A stretch of 14,967 nucleotides of DNA, taken from positions 1-14,967 of the forward strand of contig DHBY01000053.1 of NCBI GenBank assembly GCA_002398845.1, given 5' to 3'. Below, piece by piece: positions 7,325-14,852 of this stretch. The position numbers and the translations under genes are program-made. The notes under the pieces were generated by a model. It had not been told where the DNA came from and searched no databases. It saw only the letters and a program-made list of their open reading frames with translations. Source of the stretch: Firmicutes bacterium UBA4916 (GTDB taxonomy: Bacteria; Bacillota; Clostridia; Tissierellales; Tepidimicrobiaceae). Numbering within the stretch: the first letter of the stretch is position 1; each line of letters begins with the position of its first letter.

Positions 7325-9037
7325 ATGCATAAATTAAGTTATAATGAGATACAAACTATACAAGAAAATACAACAAAAAAATTAATTAAATATATAAATG
7401 AATTCATAAAAAAAGATAGATCCTTAGATTCTATAGAATTCTACTACCCTGATTTTGATGAACAAAAAACCATGATAGCCTTTAACGTTTGGGTTAGCAT
7501 TGATTATAGGACCAACTATGGCAAAAGCTTTATTGAGCATATGCTAGAGGATAAATCCCCTATGCTTTCTAATTTGGAAAAAGAAATATTAATAGAACGA
7601 AACAAATCCCATATATCCCTATATGAAATATCAGATATTAAAGGAGAATATATTCATACGATAGACCTATTGACTAGAAAACATCATACTCTTTGGGAGC
7701 CTAGTATAGCTAATATACTTAAATCTTCAGATTTAATATTTGGAAGAACTGGTAAAATCGTAGACCATGAAGGGTTTATTGGAAATATAAGTTTTCTACC
7801 TAATTCTGCGAAAAGTACATTTATGGAACAGGTGCTATTAGACTATAATCGGATAAGATTAAAGCATTCTGAATTGCCTATGAATATTTATCTAAAGCAG
7901 TATAGTGTAAATGCATATAGAATATATACAGAATGTATATACGATACATTAGAAATGGATGATGATATTACTTCTATGCTATATGACGAATTAGAGGAAT
8001 TTGAAAACTATTTAGGTCTTCAAACCTCAAGGCCAAAGATTAAAAGACATATTACCAATTTGATTAATCTATTTGAATATTGTCTAATGGATGCAGAAAT
8101 GACCTTATATGATTTAGATCAGCTTGATTTTGAATATCTATTAGACGAAGCTATAAACGATGGGTTTATTTCAACCCAAACTGAATTAAACTCCTATATT
8201 TCTACATTGAAAAAATATTTGGGATATTTAAAAACCAAGGCTCCCATATATAAGGAATCATACGAAAAAATCCTTGAAATAAGTAAAAATAGATTTTTAT
8301 ATATGGGTAATGTTAAGCAAACTAAATCGCCTTTTGATATCAATAGACAGTTATCCAATGGGATAATGCATATATTAAACGAGCAATCCTTCGATTTTAT
8401 TATGGATTATGAAAAATTTATATCATATTTAATGAATAATCCATTACAAACAACTAATAAAAAGAAATATATAAAGAGAAAGGATTTGCTAGAAATCAAT
8501 GACATAATGGAAAATCAGGAAACAATTACAAAGAAGTCCCCAAATCAGGAGGACTTCCCTATGCTCCATCTATTTTATAAATTTTCCCTTGAAAACGGAC
8601 TAATTAAGCTAGAAAATAATTTCCTATCTGTAACCAAGAAAAGCTCTCAATTTCTAAGGCTTAATGATGAAGAAAAATATAGCTTATTTGTTCAATATAT
8701 ATGGAGTGATGAATTTTTATCCTATGCAAGCAATACTCTAGACCAAAGTTCTATAGAATCCACTAGAAATAGTATATTGGATTTGCTGAGCAATCTAGAA
8801 GAAAATACTTTTTATAAATATAGTGGGCTACTCCCTGCTTGCATAAAGTTTCCTGAGTTTCTTATTTCCTATTACAAATACTTAGAGTTGATGGGATTGT
8901 TGAAATATAATTATCATCCTTATTTAAGCATAGGCCTTACCCCTTTTGGAAAATTAGTATTTAAAATTCTTGCCCAAAAGGATGGTTTCCTAGATAATAA
9001 CGGGAAGATTATAAATTTAGATATATACCGAGGATAA
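7325..9037 (+). CDS. Uncharacterised 570-residue protein with SAM-like helical core
   Basis: I do not recognise a named gene. The protein is soluble, without signal peptide or membrane segment. Three parts can be seen. Residues about 40-165 look like an alpha/beta domain (FNVWVSIDYRTNYGKSFIEH, then SLYEISDIKGEYIHTIDLLT), a layout I associate loosely with clostridial proteins that carry SEC-C or pRiA4b ORF-3-like modules. Residues about 222-325 form a helical block (FENYLGLQTSRPKIKRHITN through YISTLKKYLGYLK) that resembles the core-binding domain of tyrosine recombinases. No recombinase catalytic domain follows. The C-terminus, 510-552, looks like a winged-helix end (YLELMGLLKY, then LTPFGKLVF). 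ATG 7325 fits GGAGGG at 7315-7320 better than TTG 7313, which overlaps it. The gene stands alone, and its stop lies at the edge of a 45-base palindrome. Confidence 0.8.
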   Translation: MHKLSYNEIQTIQENTTKKLIKYINEFIKKDRSLDSIEFYYPDFDEQKTMIAFNVWVSIDYRTNYGKSFIEHMLEDKSPMLSNLEKEILIERNKSHISLYEISDIKGEYIHTIDLLTRKHHTLWEPSIANILKSSDLIFGRTGKIVDHEGFIGNISFLPNSAKSTFMEQVLLDYNRIRLKHSELPMNIYLKQYSVNAYRIYTECIYDTLEMDDDITSMLYDELEEFENYLGLQTSRPKIKRHITNLINLFEYCLMDAEMTLYDLDQLDFEYLLDEAINDGFISTQTELNSYISTLKKYLGYLKTKAPIYKESYEKILEISKNRFLYMGNVKQTKSPFDINRQLSNGIMHILNEQSFDFIMDYEKFISYLMNNPLQTTNKKKYIKRKDLLEINDIMENQETITKKSPNQEDFPMLHLFYKFSLENGLIKLENNFLSVTKKSSQFLRLNDEEKYSLFVQYIWSDEFLSYASNTLDQSSIESTRNSILDLLSNLEENTFYKYSGLLPACIKFPEFLISYYKYLELMGLLKYNYHPYLSIGLTPFGKLVFKILAQKDGFLDNNGKIINLDIYRG

Positions 9038-9080
9038 TAACCTGCCAAAATGGTGCCAGGCACCATTTTGGCAGGTTATT
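9036..9080. repeat. 45-base near-perfect palindrome, possible terminator or REP-like element
   Basis: The left arm 9036-9057 and right arm 9059-9080 are exact reverse complements over 22 bases, with a single base (A9058) between them. The centre is GGTGCCAGGCACC and the arms continue through AAAATGG to CCTGCC. It starts inside the stop codon of the gene at 7325-9037, and TTATAAATAAAT follows, so it may end that transcript. Such a long, exact, G+C-containing palindrome is more than a terminator needs. The core resembles dispersed palindromes I loosely recall from Firmicutes genomes, so it may be one copy of a genome-wide family. Confidence 0.75.
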
Positions 9081-9130
9081 TTATAAATAAATAATCCAAT
9101 ATAACTATAGGATAAGCCTTATCTATTTAG

Positions 9131-9156
9131 TATAATAGTAGTATACTACTATTATA
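9131..9156. promoter_or_regulatory. Perfect 26-base palindrome upstream of the HDOD gene
   Basis: Bases 9131-9143 (TATAATAGTAGTA) are exactly mirrored by 9144-9156. The left edge is a consensus -10 box TATAAT. The right edge touches the ribosome binding site AAGGTGGAG at 9156-9164. If that -10 box is used, transcription would start near the centre, so the palindrome is better explained as a DNA operator for a dimeric regulator than as an mRNA hairpin. No convincing -35 box was seen at the expected distance. A smaller dyad, GATAAG-C-CTTATC, lies at 9111-9123. Confidence 0.5.
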
Positions 9157-9171
9157 AGGTGGAGATAAACT

Positions 9172-10023
9172 ATGACAGATGTAAGACTTAACCATATAGT
9201 GCAAAAAGTTAATGATATGCCAGTGCTACCAAGTAGAGTCAATAGGATTATAGAGCTTACTGAAGATCCAGACTCCACAATAGACGATTTAGAAAAAGAA
9301 ATATTGATGGACCAGAGTTTAACATCCAGAATATTAAAATTGGCCAATTCTGCTTACTATGGATATCCACGAAAAATTAATACGGTTTCTCAGGCTACTA
9401 TTTTGCTTGGATTTCAAACCATTAAAAGTATAGTATTAGCTTCAACTGTAAATAAAATCATGACCCATGAATTAAAGGGATATGCCTTAGGAGAAAATGA
9501 TCTATGGACTCAATCCCAAGCCTCAGCTATTATCTCCAGAAATATTGCCAAGGAAGTTAAATTTTCTAATCCTGAAACAGCATATATTGGAGGATTATTG
9601 CGGGATATAGGTAAAACCATATTGAATTACTATGTAGAAAGGGAATATAATGCCATAGTCAATAAAGTAGAATATGGTAATGTCTCATTTTCAGAAGCTG
9701 AAGAAGAAATCCTTGGATTTAACCATGCCCAAGTGGGAGAGAAAATAGCTGAAAAATGGAATTTCCCTAAAGACTTAGTAGAAGCTATAGGGCTCCACCA
9801 TACTCCGGAAAAATCTACTATAAATCCTACTTTGGTTTCCATTGTCCATATTGCCGATGCCATAACTATGATGATGGGCATAGGTATTGGCGCTGATGGT
9901 TTAACTTATAATTTTTCTCCTTTTGCTTTGGAAACCTTAAACTTTAACGCTCAAGATTTAGAAGATTTCATATCAAAATCCCATGATTTAATAATTGATG
10001 GGGATAGTTTTGATTTAATATAA
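9172..10023 (+). CDS. HDOD domain signalling protein
   Basis: This 283-residue cytoplasmic protein is almost entirely an HDOD domain, an HD-superfamily relative that usually serves as a non-enzymatic signalling or protein-interaction module. Visible motifs are MPVLPSRVNRIIELTEDP at 16-33, ILMDQSLTSRILKLANSAYYG at 44-64, the degenerate metal motif GLLRDIGK at 141-148, FNHAQVGEKIAEKWNFP at 183-199 and GLHH at 207-210. The histidine of the HD pair is replaced by arginine (R144) while D145 stays, so hydrolase activity is unlikely. There is no attached GGDEF, EAL or receiver domain, so a partner must be encoded elsewhere. ATG 9172 has AAGGTGGAG seven bases upstream. It appears to be a single-gene unit bounded by the palindrome at 9131-9156 and the terminator at 10028-10056. 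Confidence 0.9.
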   Translation: MTDVRLNHIVQKVNDMPVLPSRVNRIIELTEDPDSTIDDLEKEILMDQSLTSRILKLANSAYYGYPRKINTVSQATILLGFQTIKSIVLASTVNKIMTHELKGYALGENDLWTQSQASAIISRNIAKEVKFSNPETAYIGGLLRDIGKTILNYYVEREYNAIVNKVEYGNVSFSEAEEEILGFNHAQVGEKIAEKWNFPKDLVEAIGLHHTPEKSTINPTLVSIVHIADAITMMMGIGIGADGLTYNFSPFALETLNFNAQDLEDFISKSHDLIIDGDSFDLI

Positions 10024-10027
10024 AGCC

Positions 10028-10056
10028 AAATCAGAGAAATATTTCTCTGATTTTTT
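10028..10056 (+). terminator. Rho-independent terminator of the HDOD gene
   Basis: AAATCAGAGAAAT at 10028-10040 is exactly mirrored at 10041-10053, forming a stem around an AATATT centre. It runs directly into a six-T tract at 10051-10056. It begins four bases after the stop codon and has the form of a classical intrinsic terminator. Confidence 0.85.
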
Positions 10057-10065
10057 GCTTATAAT

Positions 10066-10094
10066 ATGTCATTTTTCCATATTTAATGTATAAT
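10066..10094 (+). promoter_or_regulatory. Candidate promoter of the S9 peptidase gene
   Basis: ATGTCA at 10066-10071 (four of six matches to TTGACA) and a perfect TATAAT at 10089-10094 are separated by 17 bases. This places the start near 10101, with a leader of about 33 bases before the ATG at 10134. It lies right after the terminator of the previous gene, which supports independent transcription. Confidence 0.6.
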
Positions 10095-10133
10095 GAATAT
10101 GTAGGTACTCGAAATAAATAAGGAGGGATACAC

Positions 10134-12092
10134 ATGGAGAATTTACTCTTAGATGATTTTACTAAGTACAGGTTTTTATCAGGGATAAAATATTCTCCTG
10201 ATGGCAGCAAAATAGGTTTTGTCCTTCATCATATGGATGTGGAGGAAAACAAATACCTATCAAATATTTACATCTACGATATTAAAACGGAAAATTCCAC
10301 TAAACTAACCTCTCAGGGCTCGGAAAAAACTTTCTTATTTAAAGATACAAACACCATACTATTTCCCGATATAAGAGATTCCAAGGATAAAACTAGAAAA
10401 GAAAAAGGAGAAGATTTTACTGTTTATTATGAAATACCCTTAAATGGTGGGGAAGCCAATAAAGCCTTTGAAATACCACTAAATGTAACCAATATTGAAA
10501 TGCTAGATGATAACAACTACTTAGTCACTGCCCTCTATGATTATTATAAAGAGAGTTTAAATAGGGATTTAGAAGAAGAAAAAGACTATGAAGTGCTAGA
10601 TGAAATTCCCTTTTGGTCCAATGGTCAGGGATTTACCAACAAGAAGAGAAATAGACTATATATTTACAATATAAAGGAAAATCACCTCACTCCAATTACC
10701 GATGAATTCACTAATGTAGATAGTTTCAAGTTAAATGAGGACAAAACTAAGATAATTCTTATTACTAGCTCTTTTATAGATAAAATGCCTTTAAAATCTG
10801 AACTATATCTTTACCATATAGAAGAAAAGCATTTAGAAAAGCTAACCCACGAAGAGATATTTTCTTATGCCTATGCCGACTTCCTTGAAGATAAAATAAT
10901 ATTTGCAGGCACAGATATGGAAAGCTATGGCATCAATGAAAACAATCATATTTACCTAATGGATAAAAGTGGTAATGTAAATATATTATCCCCTGGCAAT
11001 TATAGTTTATGGAATTCCGTAGGCTCTGACTGTAGATATGGAAGCAATAATTCCATAAAAGTAGATGGTAAATATTTATATTTTGTAACTACAGAATATG
11101 ATAGTTCCTATATAAATAGAATAGATAAAACTGGCGATATAGAAAAATTAACTATTGAAAAAGGCTCTGTTGATGGATTTGATATACTAAATGGAGAAAT
11201 TGTATTTGTAGGTCTAAGAGGGCTTAAGCTGCAAGAATTATATAAACTCGATAACTACAAAGAAGAACAATTGACCAGTTTCAATGAATGGGTTGTGAAA
11301 GAAAAGAAACTCTCCACTCCTGAAAAAATAACCTTTGAAACGGAAAAAGGAATAAATATTGAAGGCTGGATAATGAAACCTGTTGACTTTGATGAGAATA
11401 AAAAATATCCGGGAGTACTTGATATCCATGGAGGACCAAAGTCTGTCTATGGAGAAGTGTTCTTCCATGAAATGCAATATTGGACCAACGAAGGCTATGT
11501 GGTGTTTTACTGTAACCCAAGGGGTAGTGATGGTAGAGGCAATGAATTTGCTGATATAAGAGGAAAATATGGAACTATAGATTATAACGATTTAATGAAA
11601 TTTACTGATTATATACTAGAAAACTACCCATTTGTAGATGAAGATAAATTAGGTGTAACTGGAGGCTCCTATGGTGGATTTATGACTAATTGGATTATAG
11701 GACACACCAATAGGTTTAAAGCTGCTGCTTCCCAAAGGAGTATTTCCAACTGGATATCCAAATTTGGTACTACAGATATTGGCTACTACTTTGTAGATGA
11801 CCAACAGGATGCAACACCATGGAATGATGTGGACAAACTATGGTTTCATTCTCCACTAAAATACGCTAATAAAGTGATGACCCCTACACTATTTATCCAT
11901 TCAGAAGAAGATTATCGCTGTTGGTTAGCCGAAGGATTACAAATGTATACCGCATTAAAATACCATGGAGTAGAAGCAAGACTTTGCATGTTTAGAGGAG
12001 AAAACCATGAATTAAGTAGATCTGGTAAACCAAAACATAGAATAAGAAGGCTTAAAGAAATGACCGATTGGTTCGATAGATATCTAAAATAA
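10134..12092 (+). CDS. S9 family serine peptidase (prolyl oligopeptidase / acylaminoacyl peptidase type)
   Basis: This 652-residue peptidase most likely cleaves short peptides in the cytoplasm; there is no signal peptide or membrane segment. Residues 1 to about 395 are a beta-propeller built from TolB/WD-like blades (KYSPDGSKIGFVLHHMD near the start), which in this family filters substrates by size. Residues about 400-652 are the alpha/beta-hydrolase domain: GVLDIHGGPKSVYG forms the oxyanion region, GGSYGGF at 510-516 carries the nucleophile S512, EEDYRCW holds the likely acid D593, and GENHELSRSGKPKHR holds H625. The triad is complete and correctly ordered, and the length fits the S9C-type group. 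AGGAGGG at 10121-10127 supports ATG 10134. It has its own promoter and a terminator shared with the convergent gene. The exact specificity cannot be read from sequence. Confidence 0.93.
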   Translation: MENLLLDDFTKYRFLSGIKYSPDGSKIGFVLHHMDVEENKYLSNIYIYDIKTENSTKLTSQGSEKTFLFKDTNTILFPDIRDSKDKTRKEKGEDFTVYYEIPLNGGEANKAFEIPLNVTNIEMLDDNNYLVTALYDYYKESLNRDLEEEKDYEVLDEIPFWSNGQGFTNKKRNRLYIYNIKENHLTPITDEFTNVDSFKLNEDKTKIILITSSFIDKMPLKSELYLYHIEEKHLEKLTHEEIFSYAYADFLEDKIIFAGTDMESYGINENNHIYLMDKSGNVNILSPGNYSLWNSVGSDCRYGSNNSIKVDGKYLYFVTTEYDSSYINRIDKTGDIEKLTIEKGSVDGFDILNGEIVFVGLRGLKLQELYKLDNYKEEQLTSFNEWVVKEKKLSTPEKITFETEKGINIEGWIMKPVDFDENKKYPGVLDIHGGPKSVYGEVFFHEMQYWTNEGYVVFYCNPRGSDGRGNEFADIRGKYGTIDYNDLMKFTDYILENYPFVDEDKLGVTGGSYGGFMTNWIIGHTNRFKAAASQRSISNWISKFGTTDIGYYFVDDQQDATPWNDVDKLWFHSPLKYANKVMTPTLFIHSEEDYRCWLAEGLQMYTALKYHGVEARLCMFRGENHELSRSGKPKHRIRRLKEMTDWFDRYLK

Positions 12093-12095
12093 AAG

Positions 12096-12120
12096 GCGGG
12101 GAATCCTCCCCCGCTAAAAT
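12096..12120. terminator. Bidirectional terminator between convergent genes
   Basis: A G+C-rich stem pairs 12096-12101 (GCGGGG) with 12109-12114 (CCCCGC). It is flanked by A-runs on the left and by TAAAATTTTA on the right, so each strand reads the stem followed by T-rich sequence (CCTTTTATTTT on the minus strand). It sits between the S9 peptidase stop and the stop of the minus-strand gene at 12129. Confidence 0.8.
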
Positions 12121-12128
12121 TTTATCTA

Positions 12129-13235
12129 TCAGGTGCTGCATGCTGCATAGTAATTGATTAAATCTATCCCTACTCTTTTTTCGCTACTATCCAATTCCTT
12201 AGAATTAACTATCATATCTAAATCGTCAAAGATGTTTTCCCCATCTCTATCATAGATAGATATATCATGAAGAGCATATGCTACCTCTTCCGTCTTTTCA
12301 GGAATCTTTGATAGGGCCTTGATAAATTTAATCTTATCCTTTGAGTAAACATTTCCTATACTTTCAATAAATAGATAATACTCTTCACCAATAAAATCAT
12401 CCATTAAATTGATTAAATTAATTATATCTTCTTCCTCTTCAATATCTTGTTTAGATAGCCATTCCAATAAATTTAAAACACTATCTTTACCATAAATCTT
12501 CTCCAGTCTATTGAAATCAAGATTTGGAAGTAGGCCAATAGCTTTTCTTGCATTTTCCTTATCCTCTTCTAAAAGGATAATATTCATAAATACTTCTTCC
12601 TTAGAAGGTTCATATTTTAAGATTAGATTTTCTTCCTTCCCATTATTAGATTTTAAATATTCAATATTATTGTCATCATTCCAAGATTTAGGGAAATAAT
12701 CCGTATATTCATCGGATTCTAAGAGAGGCTCTAGAGTTTTGCTGTTTATATAATAAATAGCCAAATCTATAGTTCCATTTAATTCTGTTTCTACAGCCCT
12801 TTTTTTGCTGTTTTCAACTCCAATCAATAATTTGTTTGAATCAGGAGAAAAAATTGCATCACCGATGGTTCTAATACTAGCTTTTTCCTCTAAATTATCA
12901 ATAGGTACAATATAGGTTGTCTTTACAATACTGGTACCTTCATTTACTAAAAAATATTTCCCATCCTTAGACCAATTGATACCATAAATATTCCCGACAA
13001 TGCCCTCTACTTCCCTTTCAGCATTCTCATTGGCATCATGTATTTTCAGTACCTTATCATCGTTCCCCCTGTTTTCAATAAATACGGTATAATCCCCCCA
13101 AGTTTTAGTTTCTTCCACATTTTCTCTGTTCTCTATATTCTTTTTAGATACAGGCCATTTAATATAATATAGTGATACTGTCACTAAGCCTGCTACAACC
13201 ATGACCCCTATTAAAACCCAAATCCACCTTTTCAT
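12129..13235 (-). CDS. Membrane-anchored protein with propeller-like repeats, function unknown
   Basis: This is a 368-residue protein of unknown function. Residues 3-24 form one hydrophobic helix preceded by KR, so it is probably anchored with the rest outside the cell. There is no lipobox. Residues about 45-195 show WD/TolB-like strands (YGINWSKDGKYFLVNEG at 84-100, IGDAIFSPDSNKLLIG at 124-139, FPKSWNDDNNIEYL at 181-194), too few for a full propeller. Residues about 205-368 are acidic and helical (EDKENARKAIGLLPNL, ISIYDRDGENIFDDLD). Two adjacent ATGs exist at 13238 and 13235. The second is six bases from AAGGAGG (13248-13242), the first only three, so I chose 13235. It is a single gene, convergent with the S9 peptidase, with a shared terminator. 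Confidence 0.75.
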   Translation of the reverse strand: MKRWIWVLIGVMVVAGLVTVSLYYIKWPVSKKNIENRENVEETKTWGDYTVFIENRGNDDKVLKIHDANENAEREVEGIVGNIYGINWSKDGKYFLVNEGTSIVKTTYIVPIDNLEEKASIRTIGDAIFSPDSNKLLIGVENSKKRAVETELNGTIDLAIYYINSKTLEPLLESDEYTDYFPKSWNDDNNIEYLKSNNGKEENLILKYEPSKEEVFMNIILLEEDKENARKAIGLLPNLDFNRLEKIYGKDSVLNLLEWLSKQDIEEEEDIINLINLMDDFIGEEYYLFIESIGNVYSKDKIKFIKALSKIPEKTEEVAYALHDISIYDRDGENIFDDLDMIVNSKELDSSEKRVGIDLINYYAACST

Positions 13236-13429
13236 CATTCCCCTCCTTAAAATTCTATTCTTTTATTTATACCCCTTAATCCCATGTGTGCCCATACCCT
13301 ATGACGGTATTTATTATATAATACTATTAATAATAAAAAAAATCCATACCTTACCATAATTATATTTTTAATATATGATTTTCTTATATAAGGGTAATAA
13401 TATTAAAATAGAAGGATATACTGTTTAGA

Positions 13430-13458
13430 TTGGTAAAAGTAGGTACTCATGTTAAAAT
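13430..13458 (+). promoter_or_regulatory. Candidate promoter of the YihY/BrkB family gene
   Basis: TTGGTA at 13430-13435 (four of six to TTGACA) and TAAAAT at 13453-13458 (five of six to TATAAT) are separated by exactly 17 bases. This predicts a start near 13465 and a short leader to the TTG at 13498. No equally good promoter was found in this gap for the divergent minus-strand gene. Confidence 0.6.
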
Positions 13459-13497
13459 AGGTTTAAGAATAGGAAAAGAGTAAGGGTGGAATGAAAA

Positions 13498-14406
13498 TTG
13501 AGTTTTAAAGATAATTTTAATAGTAAATTATATAAACATGAAAATAAAAAATGGTTTAGATTTTTAAGTGAACTATATTGTAGAATAAAAGAAGATGAAG
13601 TAACTGCCGTAGGAGCTCAGCTCACCTATTTCTTAATACTATCTATATTCCCTTTTTTAATATTCTTTTTCAATATATTAAGTTATACTTCTATAGCACA
13701 AGATGAAATATTGGATAATTTGTTAATAGTACTTCCATTAGAAACTCAAACTCTTTTTAAAAGCATAGCAAAGGAAATAGTTAGCTCAAGTTCTGAAACC
13801 CTTTTATCCCTAGGGATTATTTTAGCCATTTGGACTGGTTCTTTAGGAATAACATCTATAATTAGGGCAATAAATAAAGCCTACAATGTAAAGGCAAGAA
13901 GACCTTATTGGAGGCTAAAGGGCATAGCCATTATATTTACTATAATATTGGCAATTTTACTTATTATAGTATTAGCCATGCTGGTATTTGGTGAAATTAT
14001 AGGGGGAAAAATATTTGCTTGGTTTGGGGCAACCCATATATTTTATTATATATGGGAATTGTTAAGGGTAATTATTCCACTTATATCTATGATAATCATA
14101 TTTGCTCTATTATATAAACTAAGCCCTACGCCTGAGGAAGGATTAAATATAAAGTTAAGTCAAACTCTGCCAGGGGCAGTGTTTGCAACTATTGGCTGGA
14201 TTATAGCCTCCATGATATTTTCCTTTTATGTGAACAATTTTGGAAGATATTCTAAAACCTATGGCAGTTTAGGAGGAATCATCATACTCTTAGTATGGCT
14301 ATATATAACCAGTATAATGATAGTATTAGGCGGAGAAATCAATGGAGCCTATGCAAGTCTTAAACCCCACACTGGTGTGGAGGATTGTGATGAAGATAAA
14401 AAATAA
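13498..14406 (+). CDS. YihY/BrkB (UPF0761) family inner-membrane protein
   Basis: This 302-residue membrane protein has about six hydrophobic segments (near 41-63, 101-122, 142-166, 181-207, 226-247 and 257-278). Family motifs are GAQLTYFLILSIFPFLIF at 39-56, IWTGSLGITSIIRAINKAYN at 111-130, YKLSPTPEEG at 206-215, TLPGAVFATIGWIIAS at 223-238 and YGSLGGIIILLVWLYI at 255-270. The family was once labelled ribonuclease BN, which is not supported; its role in the envelope is unsettled. The tail is hydrophilic and acidic. The start is TTG 13498, set by AAGGGTGGA at 13482-13490. The nearby ATG at 13491 is out of frame and stops after five codons. The gene converges on the anti-sigma gene with only 20 bases between the stops and no clear terminator there. 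Confidence 0.92.
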   Translation: MSFKDNFNSKLYKHENKKWFRFLSELYCRIKEDEVTAVGAQLTYFLILSIFPFLIFFFNILSYTSIAQDEILDNLLIVLPLETQTLFKSIAKEIVSSSSETLLSLGIILAIWTGSLGITSIIRAINKAYNVKARRPYWRLKGIAIIFTIILAILLIIVLAMLVFGEIIGGKIFAWFGATHIFYYIWELLRVIIPLISMIIIFALLYKLSPTPEEGLNIKLSQTLPGAVFATIGWIIASMIFSFYVNNFGRYSKTYGSLGGIIILLVWLYITSIMIVLGGEINGAYASLKPHTGVEDCDEDKK

Positions 14407-14426
14407 GATTTCATTCCTCCATTATA

Positions 14427-14852
14427 TTAACGCCTCTTCTTTAAAAATACAAGGTTGCATATTAGCGAAATAATAAACACTAAAACAAATATATATCCAA
14501 TTGGTATTAGTGCGAATGGCTCAACCAATCTCCCATCTGGCAAAACTTTCACACCTATAACATTGTAGGTAATAAAGCAAATCGCAGCTGCTAGAGCTGA
14601 AACTAGCATGGAACCTTTGGTAAATGAAACCCTCTTATCCCTTTTCCATCTTTCTGAAATATTTTTCATTACATTTATCTTCTCATCTGGAATAATTGGG
14701 CTTTTTAAATTCATTTTAAGCTTTTGCAATTCATCTGCACATTGTGGACATTTAGCTAAATGTTCTTCTACCAACGAAGAACTTTCTTTACTACAAATTT
14801 TATCATAATACAATGGTAATAAATCTCTAATAACTTCACATGATAATCTCAT
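14427..14852 (-). CDS. Zinc-finger anti-sigma factor, membrane-bound
   Basis: This 141-residue protein has the form of an ECF anti-sigma factor. The N-terminal cytoplasmic part has a putative zinc-binding zf-HC2 motif with C5 and H31-x3-C35-x2-C38, in the characteristic setting SCEVIRDLLPLYYDKICS and EEHLAKCPQC. Two hydrophobic segments follow, at about 79-100 and 112-136, and the protein ends in KKRR. It should hold the sigma factor encoded just upstream at the membrane until a signal arrives. The start overlaps the sigma stop by four bases (ATGA on the minus strand), and AAAGGAGAGG at 14867-14858 serves as ribosome binding site, so the pair is translationally coupled. The signal and target genes cannot be read here. 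Confidence 0.9.
   Translation of the reverse strand: MRLSCEVIRDLLPLYYDKICSKESSSLVEEHLAKCPQCADELQKLKMNLKSPIIPDEKINVMKNISERWKRDKRVSFTKGSMLVSALAAAICFITYNVIGVKVLPDGRLVEPFALIPIGYIFVLVFIISLICNLVFLKKRR

Noticed and set aside
10101..13448. The 10-mer GTAGGTACTC at 10101-10110 and again at 13439-13448, upstream of two genes.
   Set aside because: The positions relative to the promoters differ and two copies in 15 kb are too few to claim a shared motif.
13491..13508. ATG 13491 as a start upstream of the YihY/BrkB gene.
   Set aside because: It is out of frame and reaches a stop after five codons.
13498..14406. Naming the YihY/BrkB gene as ribonuclease BN (rbn).
   Set aside because: That label is a historical misannotation of this membrane family; no nuclease motif is present.
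14367..14421. Dyads CCACAC/GTGTGG (14367-14380) and TGGAGGA/TCCTCCA (14378-14421) as a terminator for the YihY/BrkB and anti-sigma genes.
   Set aside because: The first has a two-base loop inside coding sequence, the second a 30-base loop, and neither is followed by a T-run.
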